A stretch of 64,000 bases of DNA, from NCBI RefSeq assembly GCF_905475395.1, contig NC_058340.1, positions 68,550,181-68,614,180 of the forward strand, read 5' to 3'. This document shows, piece by piece, positions 22,150 to 32,212 of the stretch. The translations under genes were made by a program, and so were the position numbers. Origin of the DNA: Chrysoperla carnea. Taxonomy: Eukaryota > Arthropoda > Insecta > Neuroptera > Chrysopidae. How positions within the stretch are numbered: position 1 is the stretch's first letter; each line of letters opens with the position of its first letter. The notes below the pieces were generated by a model. It ran no database searches, was not told where the DNA came from, and saw only the letters and a list, made by a program, of their open reading frames with translations.

Positions 22150-22660
22150 ATACAATTATTATAAAACAAAGTCGCTTGCTCTGTCCCTATGTCCGTCCCT
22201 ATGTCCCTTTGTATGCTTAAGTCTTTGAAACTAGGCAACGAATTTTGATGCGGTTTTTTTTAATAGATGATTCAAGATTCAAGGTGATTCAAGAGGAAGG
22301 TTTTTATGTATAATACATCCATATTATAGTAGAGTAAGGGGTTGAAATAGGGGTTGAAAGGGATATGCTTCAAAAACTAAAAAAGTTGTGCATCGATTAA
22401 GCTCAAATATTGACACGATATACAACCAGCTTCAAAGATCTATTGTTTTTATCTACTTTTAACCGTCGGAGGGTAGAAAGGTGTAGCGAAAAAGTGGGAA
22501 GGAATTATCGAATATTTACAAATATACCTAAGTGGGGTATCAAATAAAAGAGCATGACGTGTACATTACAAAACTGTTATCCCACGCAAGGAAATGTGGA
22601 GGGAGGGGTGCAAGTGGGGATGTTGCCCAGCAAAGCGGATAGTTCACAGCTAGTATAATA
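22150..22660 (+). mobile_element. Interspersed element C-like, copy 2
   Basis: Opens with 'gtcgcttgctctgtccctat' and ends 'gttgcccagcaaagcggata' plus 'agttcacagctagta'. That end is the reverse complement of the start of the 27.0-kb copy ('tagctgtgaactacccgctt'). Non-coding. Confidence 0.65.
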
Positions 22661-23377
22661 ATATAATCCTGATATAATATAATATATCAGGATTGATTAT
22701 TGACTAGACAATTTTTTGCATCACCAATTCACCGCTACAGCTCAAGGACTTTAATAAATATAGCAAACCAGGATGTGATTATGCATATAAATAATTAAAA
22801 ATATACAAAAATTAAAAAAGAAATCTAAAAATAGAATTAGGTATTAGGTAGTAAATTTTTTTTAAACCAAATATTTATTGTATTTAAATAAAATGAGAAA
22901 GTTTTAGTATATATTATAATGCATAAAAATATTATCAAAGAATAAAGAAAAAGTTAGTTAATCTTTTTGTATTATTACTACTCTAACTAAAACTAATAAA
23001 TGCAATTCAACATTTAGAAACACACAATAATATAACATCATAAGTTGTAGAATATTGTTAGTGGATGGATACCTTAGGAAAGAAGTTAACCTGAGATGAT
23101 ATTTCTTTTAGTGATTGTATCTAACTATACTATGCAGACTTAGAGTATAGAATAGTTAGTATACACCTAAATAATAAATGTATACTTAGGTAAAATATAA
23201 ATTTAAATATCTAGGTATCAGAAAGAATACTGTTATATGTAAAAAAGAGGTATCTACTACCATTGACTGAATCTGAATATTATAATAATATCTAAACAAG
23301 CTTATCTTTATAATATGTTTAGTTATACTTGGAGTTAAAACTATGATGGCTATAGCCAAGTAAAAATATTTATAAAA
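22661..23377. other. AT-rich intergenic, nothing recognised
   Basis: Only short AT-driven frames; no motif, RNA gene or inverted repeat was seen. Confidence 0.4.
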
Positions 23378-24169
23378 CAAGTGAAAACAAACAATTGACT
23401 GAGTTAATTGTTGAAATACCATGTATAGGTAGTGTTGATTACTCTATCATATTACACATATACCTATACATGTCACATATACAATTTACGCCTAGTTTGC
23501 GCCCTCACGGGTAAACAGTGGTGTTTACGAAAAAATGTTTCAAGCAAAAGTTTATAAGGTACATTTTTTACATTTAAACTTTTGTTCTATCTCTAACGGC
23601 TTACAAGATAGGTCCTACGAAGCGAAGACCCAATTGACCTATGTTGCTAATTTACGAACTTGACCTCACTTTTTACGTCCTAAGCTCGCTATAAAAATTT
23701 CAGATTGATATCTCTTTTCGTTTTTGAGTAATCGTGATGACAGACGGACAGACAGACGACAAACAGACGACAGACAGACGACAGACAGACGAAAGACAGA
23801 CGACAGACAGACGACAGACAGACGACAGACAGACGACAGACAGACGACAGACAGACGACAGACAGACGACAGACAGACGACAGACAGACGACAGACAGAC
23901 GACAGACAGACGACAGACAGACGACAGACAGACGACAGACAGACAACAGACAGACGACAGACAGGCGACAGACAGACGACAAACAGACGACAGACAGACG
24001 ACAGACAGATGACAGACAGACGACAGGCAGACAGACAAACGGAAATGGACTAATTTGTGAGTTTATGAACACCTATACCAAAATTTCTTTCGTAGCATCA
24101 ATATTTTTAAGCGTTACAAACTTGGGACTAAACTGAATATACCTTGATATATTTCATATACATGGTATA
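23378..24169 (+). mobile_element. Interspersed element B, copy 2, carrying a minisatellite
   Basis: Starts 'caagtgaaaacaaacaattg' and ends 'taccttgatatatttcatat' plus 'acatggtat'. Same body as copies at 20.3 and 47.7 kb ('ttacgaaaaaat', 'tatctctaacgg', 'tttttgagt', 'gcatcaatatttttaagcgt'). Its GACA tract has expanded to about 290 bp. Confidence 0.85.
23744..24036. repeat. 11-bp minisatellite (CGACAGACAGA)n
   Basis: About 24 near-identical head-to-tail units of 11 bp with few variants. Because 11 is not a multiple of 3, every frame translates as an 11-residue periodic peptide (QTDDRQTTDRR on one strand, LSVVCLSSVCR on the other). The long open frames here are therefore artefacts. The same position in the other element B copies has only a short GACA tract. 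Confidence 0.95.
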
Positions 24170-25322
24170 TGATACTGAAAATAATTTGTTTGCTGAAAGG
24201 CTAATATAAAATTATTATACATTTTGTTGTATAAGTAACAAATATACTTTCATTTCATTCTAAATTTGCAATATTTGCATAGTTTACTAATAAATGGGTG
24301 GATGTGTTTCTATTCTGAATAAATAAGTAGAAGACACGAACAGGCTACATCTAATTTGAATCCAGAGTCACATGGGTCATGAATCTAGGTGGCAAATTGA
24401 TCGAAAGGTTAAAATATTTGTGTGTATATATGAATTTGATTTTAGACATGACGAAAAATGATGAACATGTTGAAAGAATTTTATACTTTTGAATTTCACA
24501 AACGTATTCTCAATCAAACGTATATTTAGCGAATTTCCGAAGGAAATGGAGCTATTGATTTTGTACTGATGATGGAATTTTGTAAAGTTTAATTGATTCG
24601 AATTTATAATTTTACTAAATATAAGTTCTTTTGAAGTATCGAATCAGTCAAATTAAACTGTGTTCTTTAAAAACTCTTCAATAGTACTTTCTAAGTAAAT
24701 TTCTCCAATAATGGGTAATTTATTGCCTGTTTAGACTGATTGGACCAACAGTATTTTTAGGACACTGCTCTTGAGGCAAGAATGCCTCTTCAAGTGTAAA
24801 GTAACTATTTGCCATTTGTTAGCTGATTATTTTATTAAGTATTAAAATTGGTGGAAGCGCAAGTTAGCGCTTTAAACATATCCATCTGTCTACAGTAAAA
24901 ATAGATATTAAAGATATTGGAGGGTTCAATTATTATGGTCTTTATAAACATCAGACGTTTTAAGCAATATATTGAATTTTCATACAGAGTGTCTTTTTTA
25001 AAGGGACATATGACGAGACATTAAACTTAGGCTTACAAGCTTAATGAAGAGTTCACTCTAATCCATAATTAGTATTCGATAGGTGAACACTTTAAATTAG
25101 AAAGTAATTATTCATTTAAACATTTTTACTTCGAAAAATTTTTCCACAGTACAGTTTAGACAAAAATGGACTGAAAAGTTTTACCCAAACCGTTTTTTCG
25201 TATTAAAATTGTTTCAGCGAAATCTAGACATTCTTCGAAAAAAATTTTTCAATAAAAGCATTATAATTTTTTTACTTTTAAAGACCATTTTTGTTTAAAT
25301 TGAATGAACAAATAAAATACTT
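24170..25322. other. Intergenic, nothing recognised
   Basis: A 'ggtggaagcgcaagttagcg' phrase at about 24.85 kb recalls similar short phrases at 30.77, 52.12 and 57.45 kb, but no bounded element could be drawn. Confidence 0.35.
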
Positions 25323-25775
25323 CTAAACAAATCGTGTTGAAATCGTTAACAATTTAGTATAATCAGCACCTTTAGCTTGCGTTTTCTCTTTTAGAATAGT
25401 TCGAAGGACCGTGGGTATTGTTACATGAATCCTCGTTCTTAACGGTGTTCCATTATTGTCAATTAAAACAATATTGTTACTATCAAATTTCGGCACTTTT
25501 GGTTTTTGATTCTTTTTTAAACCTACTAAAATACCTTTTTTTCTTTTGTCCAGTGATCGCAACTAATGCTAGAAAACATATTCGATTAGAAAACGTTTAC
25601 AAGAATATTGAAAAGATTAAAAACAAACCTATATATCCTACTCCGACTTTGTTGTAAACATGAATACATCGGGGTGGTTTTCCTTCTGCCATAGCTCGTT
25701 TTCCAATTTCACTTTTATCAACAACTCGTAATCGAGTTAACTTTATTATTTGATTTAAATTTTGCGTATGGTGTG
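25323..25775 (-). CDS. mRpL14: Mitochondrial ribosomal protein L14 (uL14m), partial or degrading copy
   Basis: Two segments on the minus strand: about 25775-25629 (LTRLRVVDKSEIGKRAMAEG, then KPPRCIHVYNKVGVGYI) and 25568-25323 (LVAITGQKKKGILVGLKKNQ, KPKVPKFDSN, then IPTVLRTILKEKT and ending TRFV). They are separated by a 60-bp intron with G|GTTTGT and TTTTCTAG, phase 1. These are the core motifs of bacterial-type L14 in the mitochondrial large subunit, and the C-terminus is complete. Oddities: relative to the family a short 'GDK' turn at the junction is missing, and a stop lies in frame upstream of the first segment with no ATG between. A separate first exon with the targeting peptide would therefore be needed and I did not find one. 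It may be a real gene with an unseen first exon, or a pseudogene. Confidence 0.72.
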
Positions 25776-25829
25776 TGTTCTTTTTTCGAATTGTTGTGTT
25801 GTTTTAAGAATTTTCGAACATAGTTTCGA

Positions 25830-27009
25830 TGATTTTACCTATGGTTTATGGTTTTTTTGCTTGTTAAAGTACCACCTATAGTTTCTTGGAGTAGATAATT
25901 GAAATTTTGTAATATGTGATCGACTCTGATAGATGTATTCCTGTCATGACAATACATTTTCTACTCTATTCTTTTTAACACCAATATTTTGATATCGTAA
26001 ATGTAGACATTAATAAAAGTATATATTATTAATACAGATATAATAAATGTATTGTATTTTATATATACACAATATTGAATACTCTTTATGAAATGAAATA
26101 ATAAAATTATTACAAATGAACGTCTATGGTCCATACGTCTCGAGGTCTTATGGTCTTGGTTGATCTGAACTTAACTCGTTTTTATTATTACATATATTAT
26201 ATTTTATATAAGATGCAAAATAAACTATATACATATATTGATCATATTATATTATATTATTGTTTGGTATATATCAACTCTTAAAATATTATTTTATAAA
26301 AGTTAAAAGTTAAAAAAGTTACTGCTGTTATACTTTAACTCTTAGTTAAACTTATTACTCTCTGTTGTTACAGACATAACAATATTTTAGTAATATATGT
26401 GGCTTGATAACGGTATACGAGTAGAGAGGTACTAAAAAGATTTATACTTGGTGTTCGATTCATTTAATAATATGTTTAAAAACGATATAGTATACAAATA
26501 TTTAAGAGTATGATGATATATTTTACGTTGTTTTAAAACAATAGATATACAGTAGCTAATGGAATAAACTATTTAAACACCCTATATATGCGGTACGGTA
26601 ATACTGTTTAAATCGCTTAGAACCAGTTATAATGAAGAAATTAAAATACATATACTTAAAAATAAAAAAATAAGTTTTATCGATTCAAATGTTTGAAGCA
26701 AAAACCTAGGTTTTCAAGAACAATGGAAAGCTCAGTCTACTCCATAATTGATTGATGAACCCGTTAAATTTGGAAGTTTTTATTGATTACAAGAGTAACA
26801 ATTTTTGTACCATACAGTTTAGGCAAAAAGGATTTTTTACCTTTGTGTTATTCCTGAAATATCCAGGTATTCAAGATGGACATTGGCATTTTAGGGATTC
26901 TAGCGAAATGAAATGATCCAAGTTGAATTTGGAGGATGAACTCTGATCGATCGGTATGAAATTTACTAGGATTAATCGATATGGAATTTTTATTTTATCT
27001 TGGATATAT
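25830..27009. other. AT-rich intergenic; nothing recognised
   Basis: If the mRpL14 copy at 25.3 kb is a real gene, its first exon and promoter should lie here, but no candidate stands out. Confidence 0.35.
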
Positions 27010-27556
27010 GACGTAGTAGCTGTGAACTACCCGCTTTGCTGGGCAACATTCCCACTTTCACCCCTCCCCCCATATTCCATATCCTTTTCTAGGTTACTAT
27101 CTATCACCTAACTAAATTTCATCAAAATCCGTTCAGCCGTTTAGGCATGATAGAGCAAAACTCCCAGCAAAAACCATAAAAAAATCACTAACTCAATTCA
27201 GTTTTCCGCCTACTTCCTACCCCCTAAGTACGATGACGTGATCATTTTGATCTTATATCCGTTTTTAGGTAACCATCTATTACCTTACTAAATTTCATCA
27301 AAATCTGTTCAGCCGTTTAGACGTGAAAGAGCAAAAGTCCCAACAAAAACGACTAAAAATCACTAACTCAATTTAGTTATCTGCCTACTGCCTACCCCCT
27401 AAGAACGATGGCGTGATTATTTATAGCCTATGACCATTTCTAGGTTATCATCTATCACCATACCAAATTTCATCAAAATCCGTTCAGCCGTTTAGGCGTG
27501 AAAGAGTAACAGACAGACAGACAGAGTTACTTTCGCATTTATAATATTAGTATGGA
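27010..27556 (-). mobile_element. Interspersed element C-like, copy 3, with internal tandem units
   Basis: Begins 'tagctgtgaactacccgctt' and ends 'actttcgcatttataatatt' after a (CAGA)n tract. Reverse orientation relative to the 22.15-kb copy. Contains about 2.5 head-to-tail units of about 175 bp. Confidence 0.75.
27120..27500. repeat. About 175-bp tandem units within element C copy 3
   Basis: The phrase 'atcaaaatc.gttcagccgt' begins at about 27121, 27298 and 27472, with surrounding sequence repeated ('ctcccagcaaaaac' / 'tcccaacaaaaacg', 'cctaccccctaag'). Confidence 0.85.
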
Positions 27557-28840
27557 TAATAACACTTTATTTATTATTACATTATATTTAGTCTAAAGTT
27601 TGTAATGTTTAGAAATATTGATAATAGAAACAAATTATTGATAATAGAAACAAATTGGTGATCTGGATTGTTCATCATATTTCTTAAAGTTAATTGTAAC
27701 TATGATAGCTAAAGTTTTCATTTCAGATTATTACCAAAGTATTGCAAAACCCAGTTTTCTTTACCATGGTTGAATTATAAATTATTTTTCTACGACATTT
27801 GTTGAATAAAATATTTTTTAGAATATCATATACGTTTAACCTTTTTATCAAACCGTATATAAACAATTATATATTTCAAGTATAAATAAATTATTTGTGT
27901 GTAACTAAGTTCTTGGAAAATTTTTATTGAATGAGTCACCAATATTTTATAAACTAATTCATCAAAATTCTTAAAAGAATACAACACATACATATTATTG
28001 ATATTAGTTATTGACATGATAAATGTTGTGCAATACTATTCAATTATATATTGAATTCGAATATTTTTCTAACATAGCAATAGTTATGGCGGACGAGTCA
28101 ATGCTGTATGTGTGTCATACCCAACTGGTTGGCGATATCATAATACTCCTGGTGGATAGCCCTATTCAATACTGTAATATTTCTTATGCGAACACTATAT
28201 ACCATACTTTCTATCACTATACCATACCAGCATTGTAGTAAACGCCATACATTTCTTACGGAGTAGTAAATTCGTACTAATCAAGTTCAATTTTTACTCT
28301 ATTTTATAATTGTTTCAGCACATATTTAAAGAGACCCTATGCTTTATATAACTTTTGGATTAAAGCATCAAAAACGGACTAATTTTTGGCTCAACCATGT
28401 TTATGACATACAAAAGTCCGTACGGAATTTTCTTTGTTTTTTCAAACAAACCTTAGAGAACACCGAGAATTACATTAAAATTGAATTGAAAAAAAACAGA
28501 AGATGGAATATTTGAATAACTTTTCCATTCTTTTTTTATCAAACTACGATAAAGTAGTCCTGATTAATAACCCATAAGCACTTAAGTCAAATTTTAAAGA
28601 TTTTTTTTGCCTGCTTTTGAGGATTGATAAAAACAGTAAAAAAGAAAATTTTAGTTTTAAGCGTGATTCAAATATTTTGACGATATATTTAATATGTCAT
28701 AAGTGTTCGAAGAAAGTTATTGACAGTACACAATCTGGAAATAAACTACAGGGAAATATCAAAAAGATTAATCAGTTGTAAAAAAACGTTTCTTAATATT
28801 TTCAAAAGTTTCAAAATTCCTGCCATTTTTTAACATATTA
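27557..28840. other. AT-rich intergenic, nothing recognised
   Basis: A 20-bp direct duplication ('attgataatagaaacaaatt') at 27616-27657 is the only local feature. The open frame at 28023-28238 has no recognisable content. Confidence 0.4.
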
Positions 28841-28848
28841 TGTTAGAC

Positions 28849-29667
28849 CAGGGCTTCTTAAACTTTTGTAATTCACGACCCCATTTATGATTGCCAGTTT
28901 CTTGACGACCCCATACAAATATAAAAGAAAAATAAATTAATATTTTTTGATGATTTATTTATTAGGTAACAATATACATATATGTATGAAAATATATAAG
29001 TTTAGAATTCGTTTTGAAACATTCAAAAATCTAAAATTAAAAATTGCACAAAAAATTATAAAATTGTATTTATTATAGTTTCAAAAATAAAAGTGGATTC
29101 TGACCTTCTTAATTCTCTGAAATATATTCAAGTACATGCATGGTAAGTATTAAATTAAAGTTAAAAATTTAATGAGATGGATGTGCCTGTTTTTTATTGC
29201 ATAACAAATCAAATCTTGGTGGAATGTTTGAAACTGCTGGACGTAAAACCTCTTCAACATTTTTTATCGCTGAACGATATTGGGATTTAATATGTGTTAA
29301 AGCTGTTTCTTCAGCATTAATACCTAGAAATTTTGTTGATAATTATTTCTCGGGATTATTTCGGCTTTTAGAGATTGACAAAAATAAATTTATATTTTTT
29401 ATTAATTCCAATAACATTTCATAATTCATAGTAAATGTTATTCAAGTTATTATAATACTCTTAATAGAAATGCAGGTACAAACAATCTTTCCGAACTAGA
29501 AGATTTTATGATATATTTATCTACGATAATTGTTATTTTATCTTTATAACAATAATTTTACAAGTTAAAAAACATTTTCTGTTAAATTGTATTCTTACCT
29601 CTCGCGACCCCAGAATTTTGCTACGCGACCCCAAATGGGGTCGCGACCCATAGTTTAAGAAGCCCTG
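28849..29667 (-). mobile_element. hAT-superfamily element (internally deleted), 819 bp
   Basis: Termini are inverted: 'cagggcttcttaaactttt' at the left and 'tagtttaagaagccctg' at the right, flanked by a perfect 8-bp duplication TGTTAGAC (28841-28848 and 29668-29675). An 8-bp duplication with CAGGG termini is the hAT signature. Subterminal 'cgacccca' repeats lie at both ends. The minus strand keeps only the last part of a transposase ending KKQAHPSH, as in the hAT/Buster lineage domesticated in vertebrates as ZBED5/FAM200. Most of the transposase is missing, so this copy is non-autonomous. Confidence 0.93.
29169..29342 (-). pseudogene. C-terminal remnant of hAT (ZBED5/FAM200-like) transposase
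   Basis: Fifty-seven residues plus stop: GINAEETALTHIKSQYRS, then NVEEVLRPAVSNIPPRFDLL and the terminal CNKKQAHPSH. This resembles the conserved tail of Buster-type transposases, part of the hAT dimerisation region. A stop codon precedes it, and the catalytic and BED-finger parts are absent. The overlapping plus-strand frame at 29197-29424 is its shadow. Confidence 0.8.
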
Positions 29668-29675
29668 TGTTAGAC

Positions 29676-31961
29676 AATAACTATCTTTTAACTTAAATAG
29701 TTGAAAACACAAAAATTGAGAAACTCGATTTCTTAAGATATCGAGCTCGAACCACTAATTAAAACACTAATTTTCTTTATTGCCAAAGATTTCTTTGTGT
29801 ATTCTTAAAAAGCAAACAAAAATATCACAGATATTTTACTTTATAAAGATGACTTATTCTGTTACTGCATAAAATACTAGAATGATTTAGAAAATGATTT
29901 CTAAAGGGTATTTTTTTAGAGGTTAACATCTTTGAGTTAGCGATAATCTTTTGTTAGTTAACCGCTTCGATAACAGCTGTTATGCTATTTTTGCTATAGT
30001 ATATCGTCATAATTTTCGTATATATTAAGTAATTATGACATATTTTACTTAAATTTTGTATTCGCCATGACTTTATACAACATGAATAATAATCTAAAAC
30101 ATATTATATATATAATATGATGATAAACCTTCAAACTGAACTAAATGTTTATAATTAGAATGTATTATTTTTTTTTATTTCATCGTATCGCAATCATACA
30201 ACATTGTTTATTTTTAGATGGGAAAAATATTTTCTTGTGAACACAATTAATTGTCATGACATGCTAGTTAAATGGTTACTTGGTTAGTTGTAGTTCAAAA
30301 ATAGTATATCTAACTCAATAAGAAAACCTATGCATGAAATAATATACTACAGTTTTAGAATATTATAGGAAAAACATAGATATTAATCTTTAAGAGACGG
30401 TGAAAAGTCGATCTTTCATCCATCTGATAACCAGATGAGACATATTTTGTATGCAATTTTATTGATTTATAAACAGGATATCATAGTTTTTCTATCGCAA
30501 AGTGTTCATGGCTATTTTCAATTAAATTAATTTCAATAAATTTTTTCCATGAATGGTTTTCTGAAGGCAAGTCTATACCATTATTCAAAAAAGTCTCTAA
30601 AATATAGTTGCTGGGATACCATTCTCTAGAATTCAAATAGATTAATAGTGAATTTAAATTTAGAAAACGTTATAGCTATAAATATTTTATAAAGTTTAAA
30701 AAAAATTCAATATGAAATTTTTTGTGTTACTCATACAACTAGGTAGTGACTTAGTGAGTGTCAAAATCTTGGTGGAAGCGCAAATAAACGAATTAGTAAG
30801 AAATGGATATTTGACTATCATCACAAATAATTAAAAGATATTTATAAAGGAATTCTTCTATTCTATTCACTAATATTTGTGATGTCATAAACTTAATGTA
30901 CTGAAGGTTTTCAGAGAGAGCTAAGTTAAGCTTCACTATCTATGGTATATGGATAGCCCAACAAAAAAATTAATTGTATTGGCTTAAAACTCTCTTTTGA
31001 TCAACTCTAATATTTAATAAGTTGTTATTTCGTCTCATCTTCAGTCAATCCAAACTTTAAATTAAAAAAAATCCATTATTGTTTTGTCAGATTATGGCAA
31101 TGAGGTTTTTAACCCATAATTGATATGGGTTATGGCTACATTTTTCAAAGTGGCTGTTAATATTGTAGGTATAAAACAAGCATTGCTTTTTGTTTTATTT
31201 GGAACAAAACAGAATAAACATAATTCTAAGGTAGCTGAACAACACTGAAGCTAATGAGACATAAGCGCTTTTTAAGTGCAGAGTCTCGAAAATTTTTGAA
31301 TGGCGTTCCCAACTTAAAATTGAGTAAAATACGTTTGTTTTGTAAAAAGAACACAAATGCAAAAAACTTTTTTTTGACACATGAAATAACAGACTTATGT
31401 TTCAAATTTTCCTAAACACAGTTAAGTGTAAAATTTTTCGATATATACCATAGTTGTTAAAATATATATGCCGAAAGATTTAACGAAAATCACTTATAGA
31501 AGAAATAATACTCAAATATCCTTCATTTTATCACTTTTATGGAAAAACGAGTGTCGCTTGTTACAATTTTTTTTATAGAAAAATATTTGTCATGTTTTTA
31601 ACTAATAAATAATAGTTTATTAATCTAAAGAAAATTAGCCTTGTTACATAATACAGCATACCTTTTAAAACACTTCAATATAGAATTTATATGTTAAAAA
31701 CGCAAACAGCTCAAATCTATAAAAGGGCGTAAATGAGAATGCATATACAAGATTCTAAGATGACCCTACGAAAACGTGGTGTTTTGAGAACGCCTGTAAG
31801 TGCGTATAAAGCAATACCAAAAGGATTACAAATTCTACAAACTGCTTCGGTCGAGATTTGAACTTGTTGGCATCTAGTTTAAAAACTTTTCGACCATTTG
31901 ACTAGTTTTTAAATAATTTTCTATTTATAATACGTTAGAATTTTATAGGTTAGTTAATTGT
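29676..31961. other. AT-rich intergenic, nothing recognised
   Basis: No exon-like segment or bounded repeat; a short '(t)ggtggaagcgcaaataaacg' phrase at about 30.77 kb recurs elsewhere. Confidence 0.4.
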
Positions 31962-32212
31962 CAGGGGCGTAGCTACCGTGGTATCAGCCATATCAATGAT
32001 ACGGAGCTCTGGGCTACAGAGGCCCCTAACGTGTGTAATATTTCATTTGAATTTCTTGGCTAGTTCAATTTCTAGTGATAGCTTATAATCAATAAATATT
32101 CATTTCAATTTAATGCAATCATTTTTGTTTCTTTTGTGAGAAATCTTTATCCTTCATTGGGGCCCCCAACTAATTTTGATATAAGGTCCCTCCAAGGCCA
32201 ACTACGCCACTG
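31962..32212. mobile_element. hAT-like MITE, 251 bp
   Basis: Left end 'caggggcgtagctaccgtgg', right end 'aaggccaactacgccactg'; the outer 14-15 bp are inverted complements with two mismatches. Flanks are ttaattgt and ttaatggc, an imperfect 8-bp duplication. The 'CAG(T/G)GGCGTAG' terminus is typical of small hAT elements. No coding sequence. Confidence 0.78.

Noticed and set aside
23744..24036. CRISPR-like array
   Set aside because: Units are contiguous 11-mers with no spacers, in a eukaryotic genome.
23689..24072. Several 92-127 aa open frames on both strands with periodic QTDDRQTTDRR or LSVVCLSSVCR peptides
   Set aside because: They are translations of the 11-bp minisatellite; all frames are open because of the unit length, not selection.
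29197..29424. Plus-strand 75-aa frame in the hAT element
   Set aside because: Shadow of the minus-strand transposase tail.
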